Source of the DNA: Micromonospora sp. WMMA1363
GTDB taxonomy: Bacteria > Actinomycetota > Actinomycetes > Mycobacteriales > Micromonosporaceae
DNA: 64,000 nt
Assembly (NCBI RefSeq): GCF_030345795.1
Contig: NZ_JAUALB010000001.1
Span: 1,607,001 to 1,671,000, forward strand
Direction of reading: 5' to 3'
Part shown: piece by piece, positions 55,601 to 63,929 of the stretch
How positions within the stretch are numbered: position 1 is the first letter of the stretch
Layout of the letters: every line of letters starts with the position of its first letter
Notes under the pieces: generated by a model
Database searches by the model: none
What the model saw: the letters and a program-made list of their open reading frames with translations, nothing else
Told to the model about the DNA's origin: nothing
Position numbers and translations under genes: made by a program

Positions 55601-56859
55601 GCGACCTCCCCGGCGCGCTGCGCCTGCTTCGTGTCGATGTAGGAGACGTCCTTGCCGGTGTAGATCGGGTTCATGTCCCGCGTCTGGGGGCTGGGGCGGC
55701 GCCCGGCCGCGGCCAGTTCCGCGCGGACGGCGTCGAGGAAGTCCCGGGGGGTGCCGCAGACGAACCGGGGCCAGACGTACTTCGCGGCCCACGAGCGGTG
55801 GATCTCGGTGACCCACTTGTTCGGCGGTGTGTAGTCGGTGCCGACCGGCAGGAGGAGGTTCTTCGTCGCGCCGACCGGCTTGAGGCGCTGGTACAGCTCG
55901 TAGACGGCCTGTTCGGCGCTGGGCAGGTCGGCTGAGGAGTCCATCCACCAGCCGGCCGAGTAGTGGTGCGGCATGAAGTGGGTGAGGACCCCCCGGCCCG
56001 ACGGAGAGATCCATTCGAACTCGCTCGGGAACTGCATGACCGTCGCGTCGTTCTTGGCCTCGCGGAAGTTCTTCTGGATCGGCCCCCACTGGTGGAACGG
56101 GCCGCGGGCCCACGCCGACCCGGTCAGTCCGGCGTCCGCGAGATAACCCGGGAACTGCGGGTCGTGCCCGAACACGTCCAGCTGCCAGGCCGTCTGCGGA
56201 TCCCCGCCGAGGATGTCACGCTGGTACCCGATGCCGTAGATGATGTTGCGGATGGTGGTCTCGGCGCCGGTGAGGTTGGTGTTGGGTTCGTTGTAGGTGC
56301 CACCGATCAGTTCGACCTGTCCGCGTTCCAGCAGCAGCCGAAGGTCCGCCCGGCGCTCGGGATGCAGGTCGAAGTACGGCTTCAGGTAGTCGATCTCGGC
56401 GAGGACGAACTTGTACACCGGATCGCGCAGGGCGAGGTCCAGGTGCGCGTCCACCAACGCGAACCCGTTGCGCTCCCACAGCGGCCTGGTGGTGGCGTCG
56501 CCGGAGAGCAACTCCCACGGCGAGGTGTAGGCGGCCTGCGTGTTCCACCACACCGGGTCGTAGTGGAAGTGCGAGACGAGGAACATCGTCCAGCCCGGCT
56601 CGGCGACCACGAGCGTGGCCTCGACGGTCACGTCGCCGGCCGTGACGGTCACCGGCACCCGCGTGCCGGGGGTCACCTCGTCGATGTCCAGGGGTACCTC
56701 GACGACGCCCGCGCCGGTCGCGTTGCCGGAGACACCCCGCCCGGTGACGGTGACGGGAGCGGGCGGGCCGTCGAGCGTCACCCGGAGCACCTGGCGCGGG
56801 CGGTCCTCGGTGCCGACGAACAGGTCGGTGGACTCGACGGCGGAAATCGTGACCGGCAC
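52663..56859 (-). CDS. GH38 alpha-mannosidase with NEW3-type domain
   Basis: The 1398-residue protein has a GH38 catalytic core: metal-binding LVSHFHYDPVWWN near residue 92, the nucleophile Asp in AWQLDVFGHDPQFPG near 228, and GAHHDAITGSESDQVYID near 460. A short beta-sandwich domain precedes the core (1-85). After the large mannosidase beta domain comes an alpha-galactosidase NEW3-like segment (about 1190-1300), followed by a C-terminal beta-sandwich. There is no signal peptide, so it acts in the cytoplasm on imported oligosaccharides. Zn2+-dependent removal of alpha-mannose fits the adjacent ENGase and sugar importer. GTG start with an AGAGGA site 6 bases upstream. Confidence 0.9.
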   Translation of the reverse strand: MPVTISAVESTDLFVGTEDRPRQVLRVTLDGPPAPVTVTGRGVSGNATGAGVVEVPLDIDEVTPGTRVPVTVTAGDVTVEATLVVAEPGWTMFLVSHFHYDPVWWNTQAAYTSPWELLSGDATTRPLWERNGFALVDAHLDLALRDPVYKFVLAEIDYLKPYFDLHPERRADLRLLLERGQVELIGGTYNEPNTNLTGAETTIRNIIYGIGYQRDILGGDPQTAWQLDVFGHDPQFPGYLADAGLTGSAWARGPFHQWGPIQKNFREAKNDATVMQFPSEFEWISPSGRGVLTHFMPHHYSAGWWMDSSADLPSAEQAVYELYQRLKPVGATKNLLLPVGTDYTPPNKWVTEIHRSWAAKYVWPRFVCGTPRDFLDAVRAELAAAGRRPSPQTRDMNPIYTGKDVSYIDTKQAQRAGEVAAVDAEKLATLAALEGLGRYPDAALDKVWRQLAYGAHHDAITGSESDQVYIDLLSGWREAYDLAASVRDRALDVLVATVDTTGEGTPVVVTNTLSFERSDLVSVGLPDGHRGGRVIDDTGAEVPAVVDRGTLRFHAADVPALGWRTWRLLPGESSAEPAWTPVDGTAIENAHYRVTADPARGGTLDSVYDKTSGRELIRAGQLGNELRVYEEYPAHPDFGEGPWHLIPKGPVVGSTATAATVRAETSPIGARLVVSGSVDGIGYEQTVTLWHGVRRVDCRTRIVDYAGADRLVRVRFPVDLPGALPVSEVAAAVVGRGFALPDVDAAEAPWTLDNPANTWFGLSSTARVSLSDATGSPLGERALGVAEVVTPTLDQAADARDLVVALARVGVTATTASADWARYGWLDVDSNLPDFRILVGGPQTNDATRDLVDRAGVDYADALDRHGRVWVPAEKPLHEMWQPNADLRDLRALPALVVVDVAALTEDLADARIQACCPGPVPASERLTDRTVAVLTYGLPGFAVDATGALHLSLMRSCTGWPSGVWIDPPKRTLPDGASFQLQHWTHEFSYALTSGDGDWRALTLPARGQEFNHPLYARIADNHPGPVPATHSYLAVEPAREVLLGTLKPAGNPIAHGTAAPSDPRDGVSLRLLESTGLGRSATLTGALALTERYQADLLERRGDVLADSIGLAGSQVATVVGIPAAGRRGEPPLGPETEIAQPVHARYWLHNRGPAPMGYLPVSVGVSPGLLRTDGDPVEVSVVLASQLRDTAVEGTVSVVAAEGWTVAPGNRPYRLDADGQLRFSATVTPPAGVEPGLYFVAARVEHAGQTIEDVATVAVGELPTLLPVPGDVPEDWDAAQGTTAAAGRDTGLTVDVTTTSVTVTPGERATVGVRLGNRTRGEIRAELQLVSPWGTWDAVAEPIRGVALPAGGSDTVVFDIAPPRDADPGRYWALVKVMWFGRCQYAPTIELVLAP

Positions 56860-56880
56860 GGGTCATCCTCTCTGTTGGTA

Positions 56881-56919
56881 CGCCCACCGGCGCGGACGGA
56901 CGGGTCGCGCCGGTGGGCG
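56881..56919 (-). terminator. 14-bp hairpin between GH85 and GH38 genes
   Basis: CGCCCACCGGCGCG at 56881-56894 pairs with its exact complement at 56906-56919 across an 11-base loop. It lies 18 bases after the GH85 stop and 22 bases before the GH38 start (both minus strand). It may terminate or attenuate transcription between them, giving unequal expression within one locus. Confidence 0.6.
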
Positions 56920-56937
56920 GGTGGGGAGGTGGGGAGG

Positions 56938-59358
56938 CTACGCGCCCCAGGCCTCGAACTCGTAGATGCGGGTGGCGGGGTCGTTGTCCTGGGTCGGTGT
57001 GGTGACGACCAGCCGGACGTACCGGGCATCGACGGTCACCGGGTGGGTCGTCACCGCGGCGGTGTTGCCGGTGACGGTGACGGCCGTCGTCCACGGGTCC
57101 GAGGCCGCCGAGCGTACGTCGATGGTGAAGTCGCGGGTGTTCCACGAGGTGGATTCGCCGCCCGCGGCGGCGTGCTCGACGACGAACCGGTTGAGCGAAC
57201 GGACCGCGCCCAGGTCGACCTCCAGCCACCTGTCCGCGGTCAGCGTGCACCACTTGTCGCTGTTTCCGCCGGAGACGCTGCCGTTGACGGCCTTGGCGGG
57301 CCCTTCCGCGCCGTTGCACTGCCCGGACGCCGTCGCCGGCCGGCCGAGCGCGAGGTTGCTGTCGGTCGGTGGCGTGCCGGACCAGGTGACCGTCGTGGTC
57401 GCCGCGGTGGAGCGACCGTACTCGGTGGACACCGCCTCGACCTCGATGGTCGTGCTGGTCTCGGTGCCGACCCGGTCCAGCTGCGGCACGAAGTACGCGT
57501 CGTTCGGCGTGCCGCCCAGGTAGGTGCGGCCACCGTCGGGGTCGCGTCGGTACACGTCGTAGTGATGCACCGACCCGCTGCTCGAGGCGGTCCAGCCCAG
57601 GCGCAGCGTCTTGCGGGTCGCCGAGACGTCGGTGCTGCCCAGGACGGTCAGCCCGGTCGGCGGCCCGGCGGTGTCCACGCCCCCGTCGTACACGGCGAGC
57701 TGGCCGATCTTGATGTCGTAGGACGGGACGACGGCCGGCGCCGACGCCCGCAGCCCGATCTGGGCGATGGTCTTGCCGGCGTATGCGGACAGGTCGAGGA
57801 CGCGGCGCTCCCAGCCGGTGCCGGACGTCGCCCCGAGGTCGAGGGTGGTGAAGGTGCTCGGGGCGTCGGTGAACGCCACCGCCGCGCTCAGGTGCGTCGC
57901 GCCGGCGGCCGGGGTCTTGACGACGACCGACAGCTTGGTGTCCGCGGCGACCGGCAGCTGGGTCTGGTACAGACGCACGGTGTTCGTCGCGTCCAGCGTT
58001 CCGGTGAGCCGCAGCGCCGAGCCGCCCTCGTAGGCGTCGGTGAAGTCGAGCGACGGCGTGAGTTCCGAGCCGGTCGAGGAGACGATCCACCGGTACGTCG
58101 GCAGCACGTCCTGCATCGACAGGTTGTTCCAGCCGCCGGTGCGCACCCGCGTGCCGGAAACGTGGTAGGAGTCGCCCTGGCCGGCGTTGACGCTGGTCAC
58201 GAACGGCTTCTGGGTCACCGGCGTGGACTCGGCGACGTAAGTGGCCAGCCCCTTCCAGGACGAGGAGGTCGTGGTGTCCGACGGGTCGCCGTTCGCGCCG
58301 ACCCAGTACCGCGAGTCGCGCGCCCGGAAGTCGGCCGGTCCGCTCGACGACGTCCAGGTCCACTCCGGGCGGTAGATGCCCAGGGAGGTGACGTGCGGCT
58401 GACCGGCCGGGAACATGGCGTCCCAGTCGACGCTGGTCTGGTAGCCGTTGGCCTCGGTGTCGATGCCGGAGTACAGCTCGTACTCGCTGCGCCCCAGCGA
58501 GCGGGCGTGGTCCCGCGACGACGCGAGGCCACTACCGGACCACCAGAAGTTGAGGAACATCGAGTCCGACACCCGCGTCGGGTCGGACAGGAACGAGTCG
58601 TTGGCGGTGGTGAGCGCGTTCTGCCAGGAGATGGTGCCGGCTTCGGTCATCGCGTCGTACCACATGAACTCGACGCCCTTGGTACGCCCGTACGTCATGA
58701 GGTTCCGGAGTTCGGTGGCGAGTGCGGCGTCGCCACCCGCCGTCTCCTGGTTGATGAACCAGCCCTCGAAGCCGTAGTACTGCGCCACCTGCGCAAGCTT
58801 GTCGGCGACCAGATAGGTCGAGCCCGACTTTCGCACGAAGTCACGCACCCAATCGATCTTGCCACCGTAGGCGGTCGGCGGGAAGAACACCGTGCCGTAC
58901 ACCTTGACGCCGTTGCGGTGCGCGGCGTCGATGACGGTCGGGTTCGGCGCGAGGATCAGACCCTCGCCGGCCGATCCGCCCCAGAACACGAGGGTGTCGA
59001 TGTACTGCCAGTGGCCGAAGGCGTAGTAGTCCTCCTCGAGGGAGCCCTGTGACGGGTTGGCGGACGTCGGCGCGAACGACACCAGCGACGCCACCCGGCC
59101 CTCGCCGGCCCGCGCGTTCGGGTTGGCCTTCAGCGTGGGGTCGGCGACCCTGGGCCGCAGCGGAACCGTTGACCGGTTGAAGCGGGCGTCGGGGTCGGTC
59201 GCCGGGTCCCAGTCGAGGATGTCGTCCGGGAACCAGTACGAGGCGTACGGCTGGCTGCCGTCGGCCACGTCGGTGGCCGACGCGGTGGGAGCCGCCGTGA
59301 GGGTGCTGCCGGCCACGACCGTGGCGCCGACAAGCAGGGACAGGAGCAGGCGTCGCAT
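56938..59358 (-). CDS. Secreted GH85 endo-beta-N-acetylglucosaminidase with discoidin domain
   Basis: The 806-residue protein has a signal peptide (LLLSLLVGATVVAGSTLTAA, then PTASA) and a GH85 catalytic domain (about residues 35-360): PYASYWFPDDILDW, VFWGGSAGEGLILAP, and the acid/base region FEGWFINQET followed by FMWYDAM. A middle beta-sandwich and a fibronectin-like segment follow. An F5/8-type (CBM32) domain ends the protein (about 665-806; NLALGRPATASGQCNGAE). ENGases cut between the two core GlcNAc residues of N-glycans outside the cell, freeing mannose-rich oligosaccharides for import. The ribosome site GGAGGTGATC is nearly a full match to 16S rRNA, so translation should be strong. Confidence 0.9.
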   Translation of the reverse strand: MRRLLLSLLVGATVVAGSTLTAAPTASATDVADGSQPYASYWFPDDILDWDPATDPDARFNRSTVPLRPRVADPTLKANPNARAGEGRVASLVSFAPTSANPSQGSLEEDYYAFGHWQYIDTLVFWGGSAGEGLILAPNPTVIDAAHRNGVKVYGTVFFPPTAYGGKIDWVRDFVRKSGSTYLVADKLAQVAQYYGFEGWFINQETAGGDAALATELRNLMTYGRTKGVEFMWYDAMTEAGTISWQNALTTANDSFLSDPTRVSDSMFLNFWWSGSGLASSRDHARSLGRSEYELYSGIDTEANGYQTSVDWDAMFPAGQPHVTSLGIYRPEWTWTSSSGPADFRARDSRYWVGANGDPSDTTTSSSWKGLATYVAESTPVTQKPFVTSVNAGQGDSYHVSGTRVRTGGWNNLSMQDVLPTYRWIVSSTGSELTPSLDFTDAYEGGSALRLTGTLDATNTVRLYQTQLPVAADTKLSVVVKTPAAGATHLSAAVAFTDAPSTFTTLDLGATSGTGWERRVLDLSAYAGKTIAQIGLRASAPAVVPSYDIKIGQLAVYDGGVDTAGPPTGLTVLGSTDVSATRKTLRLGWTASSSGSVHHYDVYRRDPDGGRTYLGGTPNDAYFVPQLDRVGTETSTTIEVEAVSTEYGRSTAATTTVTWSGTPPTDSNLALGRPATASGQCNGAEGPAKAVNGSVSGGNSDKWCTLTADRWLEVDLGAVRSLNRFVVEHAAAGGESTSWNTRDFTIDVRSAASDPWTTAVTVTGNTAAVTTHPVTVDARYVRLVVTTPTQDNDPATRIYEFEAWGA

Positions 59359-59372
59359 CCAGGATCACCTCC

Positions 59373-59412
59373 GGTGGGGGTGGGGTGTGGGGGTGGATGG
59401 GTGGGGGTGGGA
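59373..59412 (+). repeat. G-rich tract, G-quadruplex-capable
   Basis: Between the ENGase start and the permease stop the plus strand carries six closely spaced runs of three to five G separated by one to four bases (a GGTGGGGGTGGGG-like pattern). The plus strand is the template for these minus-strand genes, and the mRNA is C-rich here. Such tracts can fold into G-quadruplexes in the template and slow polymerase. Confidence 0.5.
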
Positions 59413-59419
59413 GCACCGC

Positions 59420-60334
59420 TCATCCCTTGATGGCGCCCTCCTCGACGCCGCGGAAGAAGAACCGTTGCAGCGTCGCGAAGACGACGACGATCGGGATGAA
59501 CGCGATCATGGTGCCGGCGGCGATGACCCGCGGGTTCGAGACGAAGGAACCGCTGAGGTACTGCAGGCCGACGGTGAGGGTGTAGTTCTTCGGGTCGGTC
59601 AACACGATCAGCGGCCACAGGAAGTCGTCCCAGGCGCCGATGAAGGCGAAGATCGTGACCACGCTGAGCATCCCCCGGACGTTGGGCAGCCCGACATGGA
59701 TCAGCCGTTGCCACGGCGTCGCGCCGTCGATCACCGCCGCCTCGTCCATCTCGGTGGGGATCGCCAGGAACGCCGCGCGCATCAGCAACACGTTCAGCAT
59801 GCTGATGGCGCCGGGCAGGGCCACCCCGAGCAACGTGTCGGCCAGGCCCAGGCTGCGGACCGTCACGTACTGCGAGATGATCGTCACCTCGCCGGGCAGC
59901 ACCAGCGTGCCGAGCACCAACGCGAGCAGCAGCGTCCGGCCCCGGAAGTGCAGTTTGGCGAGGACGAACCCGGCCAGGGTGGCACCGACGGCGTTGCCGA
60001 ACACCACCAGGAACGCCACGACCAGCGAGTTCTTCGCGTACGACCAGACCGGGATCGTCTCGCTCACCCGCAGGTAGTTGTCGATCGTGGGATCGGACGG
60101 AAGGAACTGCGGGGTCGTGGTGTAGATGTCCTCGCCGGCGCCCTTGAGGGAGGTGGCCAGCTGCCACACGAACGGCCCGACGGTCACCACCAGTGCCAGG
60201 AGCAGCAACCCGTACCGGAGCAGCTTCTCACCCGGCCGCATCGTGCCGAAACCCGAACCCCCGCGGCGGGGTCTCGGCGGCCGGGACGGCGCCGCCGCCG
60301 GGACGTCGGCGCGACGGTTGACGAGCTGGGTCAT
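59420..60334 (-). CDS. Carbohydrate ABC transporter permease (MalG-like)
   Basis: The 304-residue protein has six hydrophobic segments and the permease EAA loop EAAVIDGATPWQRLIHVGLP near residue 200. The first 35 residues are a basic, Pro-rich cytoplasmic tail (PSRPPRPRRGGSGFG). The MalG-type ending FFFRGVEEGAIKG is intact. It starts 2 bases after the stop of the partner permease, so the two are translated together. With the MalF-like permease and the solute-binding lipoprotein it forms a CUT1-type sugar importer; no ATPase gene is in the window, so a shared MsiK-type ATPase encoded elsewhere is likely. Confidence 0.9.
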   Translation of the reverse strand: MTQLVNRRADVPAAAPSRPPRPRRGGSGFGTMRPGEKLLRYGLLLLALVVTVGPFVWQLATSLKGAGEDIYTTTPQFLPSDPTIDNYLRVSETIPVWSYAKNSLVVAFLVVFGNAVGATLAGFVLAKLHFRGRTLLLALVLGTLVLPGEVTIISQYVTVRSLGLADTLLGVALPGAISMLNVLLMRAAFLAIPTEMDEAAVIDGATPWQRLIHVGLPNVRGMLSVVTIFAFIGAWDDFLWPLIVLTDPKNYTLTVGLQYLSGSFVSNPRVIAAGTMIAFIPIVVVFATLQRFFFRGVEEGAIKG

Positions 60335-60336
60335 GG

Positions 60337-61209
60337 CTAGGCCGCCTTCCGGTTCAGGCGCAGCAGGAGGAGCATCGGGCCGATCGTGATCACGAACAGC
60401 AGCAGGCTGAGCGCCGACGCGTAGCCGAGGTGCCCGGTGAAACCCCTGCTGTACATCTGGATGAGCATGACCACCGACATGTCCCGGCCGCCGGGCCCGC
60501 CGGTGCCGTTCGTGAGGACGAACAGCTCGGTGAAGACCCGCAGCGCGGAGACGGTGATCAGGACGCTGACCAGCAACATCGTGGTGCGGACGCCGGGCAC
60601 CGTCACCGACCAGAACCGGCGGACCGGCCCGGCGCCGTCGACCGCCGCGGCCTCGTGCAGCTGACGCGGGACGTTCCCCAACGCCGACAGGTAGATGATC
60701 ATGTAATAGCCCAGCCCCTTCCACACGGTGAGGCTGATCGCGCTGAGCAGGAGCAGCCACCGCCCGCTGAGGAACGGCAACGGTTCGGAGATCAGCCCGA
60801 CCTGTTGGGCAAGGCCGTTGACCAGGCCCCTGTCCTCCAGCAGCCAGGTCCAGATCAGCGCCACGACCACCGCGGAGGCGATCACCGGGGTGTAGAAGGC
60901 GGTGCGGAAGAACGTGATGCCCGGCAGCTTCTTCTCCACCAGCACCGCGAGCAGCAGCGGCAGGAAGACCAGCAGGGGCAGGCAGACCAGCATGTAGACG
61001 ATGCTGTTCACCAGCGCGTAGACCAGCTGCTCGTCGTCGAGCATGCGCTGGAAGTTGTCCAGCCCGGTGAAGTGGCCGCCACCCAGGGGCTTGGCGTTGG
61101 TGAAGGCCAGGATCACGGTGTTGGCCGCCGGCCAGAGGTTGAACACCAACAGCCAGACGACCGCGGGCAAAACCAACAGCCAGGGGGTGAACCAACGCTG
61201 ATTCCTCAT
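60337..61209 (-). CDS. Carbohydrate ABC transporter permease (MalF-like)
   Basis: The 290-residue protein starts MRNQRWFTPWLLVLPAVVWL, the common MalF/UgpA-type N-terminus, and has six membrane segments and the EAA loop HEAAAVDGAGPVRRFWSVTV near residue 200. An open extension to 61353 is Arg/Pro-rich and precedes the family start, so ATG 61209 is preferred. It pairs with the MalG-like permease encoded immediately downstream. The cargo is probably mannose-containing oligosaccharides released by the ENGase, inferred from the neighbouring GH85 and GH38 genes. Confidence 0.9.
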   Translation of the reverse strand: MRNQRWFTPWLLVLPAVVWLLVFNLWPAANTVILAFTNAKPLGGGHFTGLDNFQRMLDDEQLVYALVNSIVYMLVCLPLLVFLPLLLAVLVEKKLPGITFFRTAFYTPVIASAVVVALIWTWLLEDRGLVNGLAQQVGLISEPLPFLSGRWLLLLSAISLTVWKGLGYYMIIYLSALGNVPRQLHEAAAVDGAGPVRRFWSVTVPGVRTTMLLVSVLITVSALRVFTELFVLTNGTGGPGGRDMSVVMLIQMYSRGFTGHLGYASALSLLLFVITIGPMLLLLRLNRKAA

Positions 61210-61378
61210 TGCGTCCCGCTCTGCTCGGTCTGGTGGGTGGCGTGGCGATGCGGTGCGCTCCGCGACGGAGCTGACGGCAGGTGGTGGCCGCCGCGCGGAC
61301 GTCGCCGGTGCCCGGCCGGCCCGTTCCGGGCCGACCGAGCGCCGGCTGGTCAACGCCCGGCCGACGGGGCCCGGCCGG

Positions 61379-62659
61379 TCAGTCGTTGAGCAGCTCGTTG
61401 CACTTGCTGACCGCCTTGTCCAACGCCTCCCTCGAGGTGATGTCCCCGCTGATCGCCAGCGAGAACTGCTGCTTGACGAAGTCGTCCATCGCCGGGTCGA
61501 CCACGACCGGCTGCAACATCCGCGCGTCGGCCAGCGACCGGAAGGCGATCACCTTCGCGTCACCGGCGTTGCTGCCGTCGCTCACGCTGAACTGCGGGTC
61601 CGTCGCCGAGGCGACCGTGCTCGGGAAGATGCCCGGCACGATCTCGGCGAACGCCGCCTGGTTCTCCGGGCTGGTGACCCAGCGGGCCAGCGCGATCGCC
61701 GTGGGCAGGTTCTCGCTCCGCTTCGACACCGACAGACCCTGTGCGTACAGCGGTGGGGTGCCGATCGACGGCGACGGAACGACCTTCGCGGCCAGCGACG
61801 GGTTGGCAACCTTGATGTCGCTGATCGAGTTGCCACCGCCCGTGGTCCAGGCGACCTGCTCCTTCTTGAACAGCTCCATGTTGCCGAGGTACGCGTCGGT
61901 GAGCACGTTGCGGGGTAGCAGCCCTTCGGCGAACGCCTCCCGGTACGTGTCGAGGACCGCCGCGGCCTCCGGGGTGTTGAAGACGAACGTCTTGCCGTCC
62001 GGCGAGAGGATCTCGACGCCCGCCTGGGTGAGGTCGCCGAGGCCGGGCTTCCGGCTCATCAGGTACACCTTGCCGCCGGACTTCTCCTTGACGATCCGGG
62101 CCTGGGCCACCAGCTCCTCCACCGTGGTCGGCGGCTTGGTCGCGTCCAGCCCGTACCGGCTCAGCAGCTCGGAGTTCCAGTAGTTGACGTCCGTGTTGAG
62201 GTACCACGGGTAGCCGTAGACACCGGTGTGGCCGGCGAACTCGTACGCGGCGACGCCGCCGGCGACGTACTCGTCGCGGAGCTTCCCGTCGGCCCCGGCG
62301 ACGTCGAGCAGCAACCCCTGCTCCGCCAGGGGCAACGCGAAGTCCGGCGGAAGGTTCGTCACGTCGGGCAGCTGGCCGCTGGCCGCCTGGCTGAGCACCT
62401 TCTCCGAGTACCCGTCGCCCGGCTGGTCCAGCCACTCGACGGTCACGCCCGGGTGCTTCTCCTCGAAGCCGTCGATCACACCCTGCAGGTAGTCGGTGAA
62501 CTTGGGCTTCAGGGCCCAGGTCTGCAGGGTCACGGTGCCCTTGATCTCGCCGGTGGTGGTGACCTGTTCGTCGCTGGAGTCCGTGCCGGACAGCCCGCAT
62601 CCCGCGAGCACCGTCAGCACGGCCGAGGACAGGGCGAGTCCGGCCAAGCGTGTTCGCAT
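61379..62659 (-). CDS. Sugar-binding lipoprotein of the ABC importer
   Basis: The 426-residue protein has a lipoprotein signal (MRTRLAGLALSSAVLTV, lipobox LAGC with Cys21) and a family 1 solute-binding fold: ITV-like core GTVTLQTWALKPKFTDYLQ, DQPGDGYSEKVLSQAASGQL and WVTSPENQAAFAEIVPGIFP. It would capture oligosaccharides at the cell surface for the two permeases. It is the first gene of the minus-strand operon. A LacI-type operator (62744-62755) lies 85 bases upstream, so it should be induced by sugar. A GGGAG site is 5 bases before the ATG. Confidence 0.9.
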   Translation of the reverse strand: MRTRLAGLALSSAVLTVLAGCGLSGTDSSDEQVTTTGEIKGTVTLQTWALKPKFTDYLQGVIDGFEEKHPGVTVEWLDQPGDGYSEKVLSQAASGQLPDVTNLPPDFALPLAEQGLLLDVAGADGKLRDEYVAGGVAAYEFAGHTGVYGYPWYLNTDVNYWNSELLSRYGLDATKPPTTVEELVAQARIVKEKSGGKVYLMSRKPGLGDLTQAGVEILSPDGKTFVFNTPEAAAVLDTYREAFAEGLLPRNVLTDAYLGNMELFKKEQVAWTTGGGNSISDIKVANPSLAAKVVPSPSIGTPPLYAQGLSVSKRSENLPTAIALARWVTSPENQAAFAEIVPGIFPSTVASATDPQFSVSDGSNAGDAKVIAFRSLADARMLQPVVVDPAMDDFVKQQFSLAISGDITSREALDKAVSKCNELLND

Positions 62660-62743
62660 CTCTACTCCCGCTCGTAGCTGTGGTCAGCCGGCAACGCGTG
62701 TCGGGTCGGGCGTGTCCGGTGCGCACAGGTGATGTGGTGGTGG

Positions 62744-62755
62744 TAAACCGGTCTA
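62744..62755. promoter_or_regulatory. LacI-family operator in the divergent promoter
   Basis: TAAACCGGTCTA is a near-palindrome with a central CG and differs by two bases from a second site after the lacI-type gene. It lies between the divergent sugar-binding-protein operon and the regulator gene, as expected for repression of both. Central-CG palindromes of this kind are standard LacI/GalR operators. Confidence 0.65.
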
Positions 62756-62853
62756 GTGCACGGACTATCCCCCTGGCTAGAATCGCGTGTCAAGAGTCGG
62801 CGGACCGATCGTCGCCTGTTTGGTCCCCCCACACGGACGGAGAACGACACCAG

Positions 62854-63885
62854 ATGCAGCGACCGACCATCGCCGACATCGCCAAGCGGGCGGGGGTGTC
62901 CAAGGGCGCCGTCTCGTTCGCTCTCAACGGCCGGCCGGGCGTCAGCGCGGCCACCCGGGCGCGCATCCTCCAGGTCGCCGAGGAGATCAACTGGCGTCCA
63001 CACAGCGCGGCCCGGGCCCTCGGCGGCGCCCGAGCGGACGCCGTCGGCCTGGTGATCGCGCGCCCCGCACGCACCCTCGGGGTGGAGCCCTTCTTCGCCC
63101 GTCTGCTCTCCGGGCTGCAGGCCGAGCTGTCCAGCCAGTCGATCGCGCTGCACCTGATGATCGTCGAAGACAGCCAGGCGGAGATCGACACCTACCGGCG
63201 TTGGGTGTCCGAACGCCGGGTCGACGGCCTCGTGCTGATCGACCTGAAGACACACGACCCGCGCATCGCCGTGGTGGAGCAGCTCGGGATTCCGGCGGTG
63301 GTGGTCGGTGGACCGGGCAGGCACGGCCGGGTGCCCTGCGTGTGGGCCGACGACCGGGCGGCGATGCTCGCCGCGGTGGAGTACCTCGCCGCCCTCGGGC
63401 ATGCCCGGATCGCACACGTGGCGGGGTTGCCGGAGTTCCAGCACACCCAGCGGCGGGCCCGGGCGTTACGGGACGCCGCCGCCCGGATGACACTCCCCCG
63501 CGCCAGGTCGCTGCACACCGATTTCAGCGACGCCGAAGGCGCGGCGGCCACCCGCAAGCTGCTCTCCGGGGCCGACCGACCGACGGCGATCATCTACGAC
63601 AGCGACCTGATGGCGGTGGCCGGGCTCGGCGTCGCGCTGGAGATGGGGGTCGCCGTTCCGGACGACTTGTCGATCATCTCGTTCGACGATTCGGTGTTGA
63701 CCCAGCTCACCCACCCCTCGCTCACCACGCTGTCCCGCGACACCTACCTGTTCGGGGTGCAGGCGGCGCAGGCCCTGGTGGCGGTGTTGGCCGATCCCGC
63801 GGCGGCGAGGAACCACAAGACCGAGACACCCCGGCTGACGGTGCGGGAGAGCACGTCTCGAGCACCCGCCGGCGCGTGCGGGTGA
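62854..63885 (+). CDS. LacI-family transcriptional repressor
   Basis: The 343-residue regulator starts with the LacI helix-turn-helix (TIADIAKRAGVSKGAVSFAL) and hinge helix (HSAARALGGARADAVGLVIA). A periplasmic-binding-like sugar domain follows (FFARLLSGLQAELSSQSIAL; ISFDDSVLTQLTHPSLTTL). ATG 62854 begins exactly at the DNA-binding domain, with a GGAG-containing stretch about 10 bases upstream. Matching operators lie in the divergent promoter and just after its own stop, so it probably represses the importer/ENGase/mannosidase operon on one side and the right-edge gene on the other. The inducer is likely a mannosyl oligosaccharide; that is inferred from the genes it flanks. Confidence 0.9.
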   Translation: MQRPTIADIAKRAGVSKGAVSFALNGRPGVSAATRARILQVAEEINWRPHSAARALGGARADAVGLVIARPARTLGVEPFFARLLSGLQAELSSQSIALHLMIVEDSQAEIDTYRRWVSERRVDGLVLIDLKTHDPRIAVVEQLGIPAVVVGGPGRHGRVPCVWADDRAAMLAAVEYLAALGHARIAHVAGLPEFQHTQRRARALRDAAARMTLPRARSLHTDFSDAEGAAATRKLLSGADRPTAIIYDSDLMAVAGLGVALEMGVAVPDDLSIISFDDSVLTQLTHPSLTTLSRDTYLFGVQAAQALVAVLADPAAARNHKTETPRLTVRESTSRAPAGACG

Positions 63886-63886
63886 G

Positions 63887-63898
63887 TAAAGCGGTTTA
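63887..63898. promoter_or_regulatory. LacI-family operator upstream of the right-edge gene
   Basis: TAAAGCGGTTTA, again a central-CG palindrome, begins one base after the regulator stop codon and 31 bases before the start of the next gene. With the site at 62744-62755 it shares TAAA-CGGT-TA. The pair defines a local regulon. Confidence 0.65.
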
Positions 63899-63929
63899 GA
63901 TCTCGTACCGAGTACCGCACGGAGGACGC

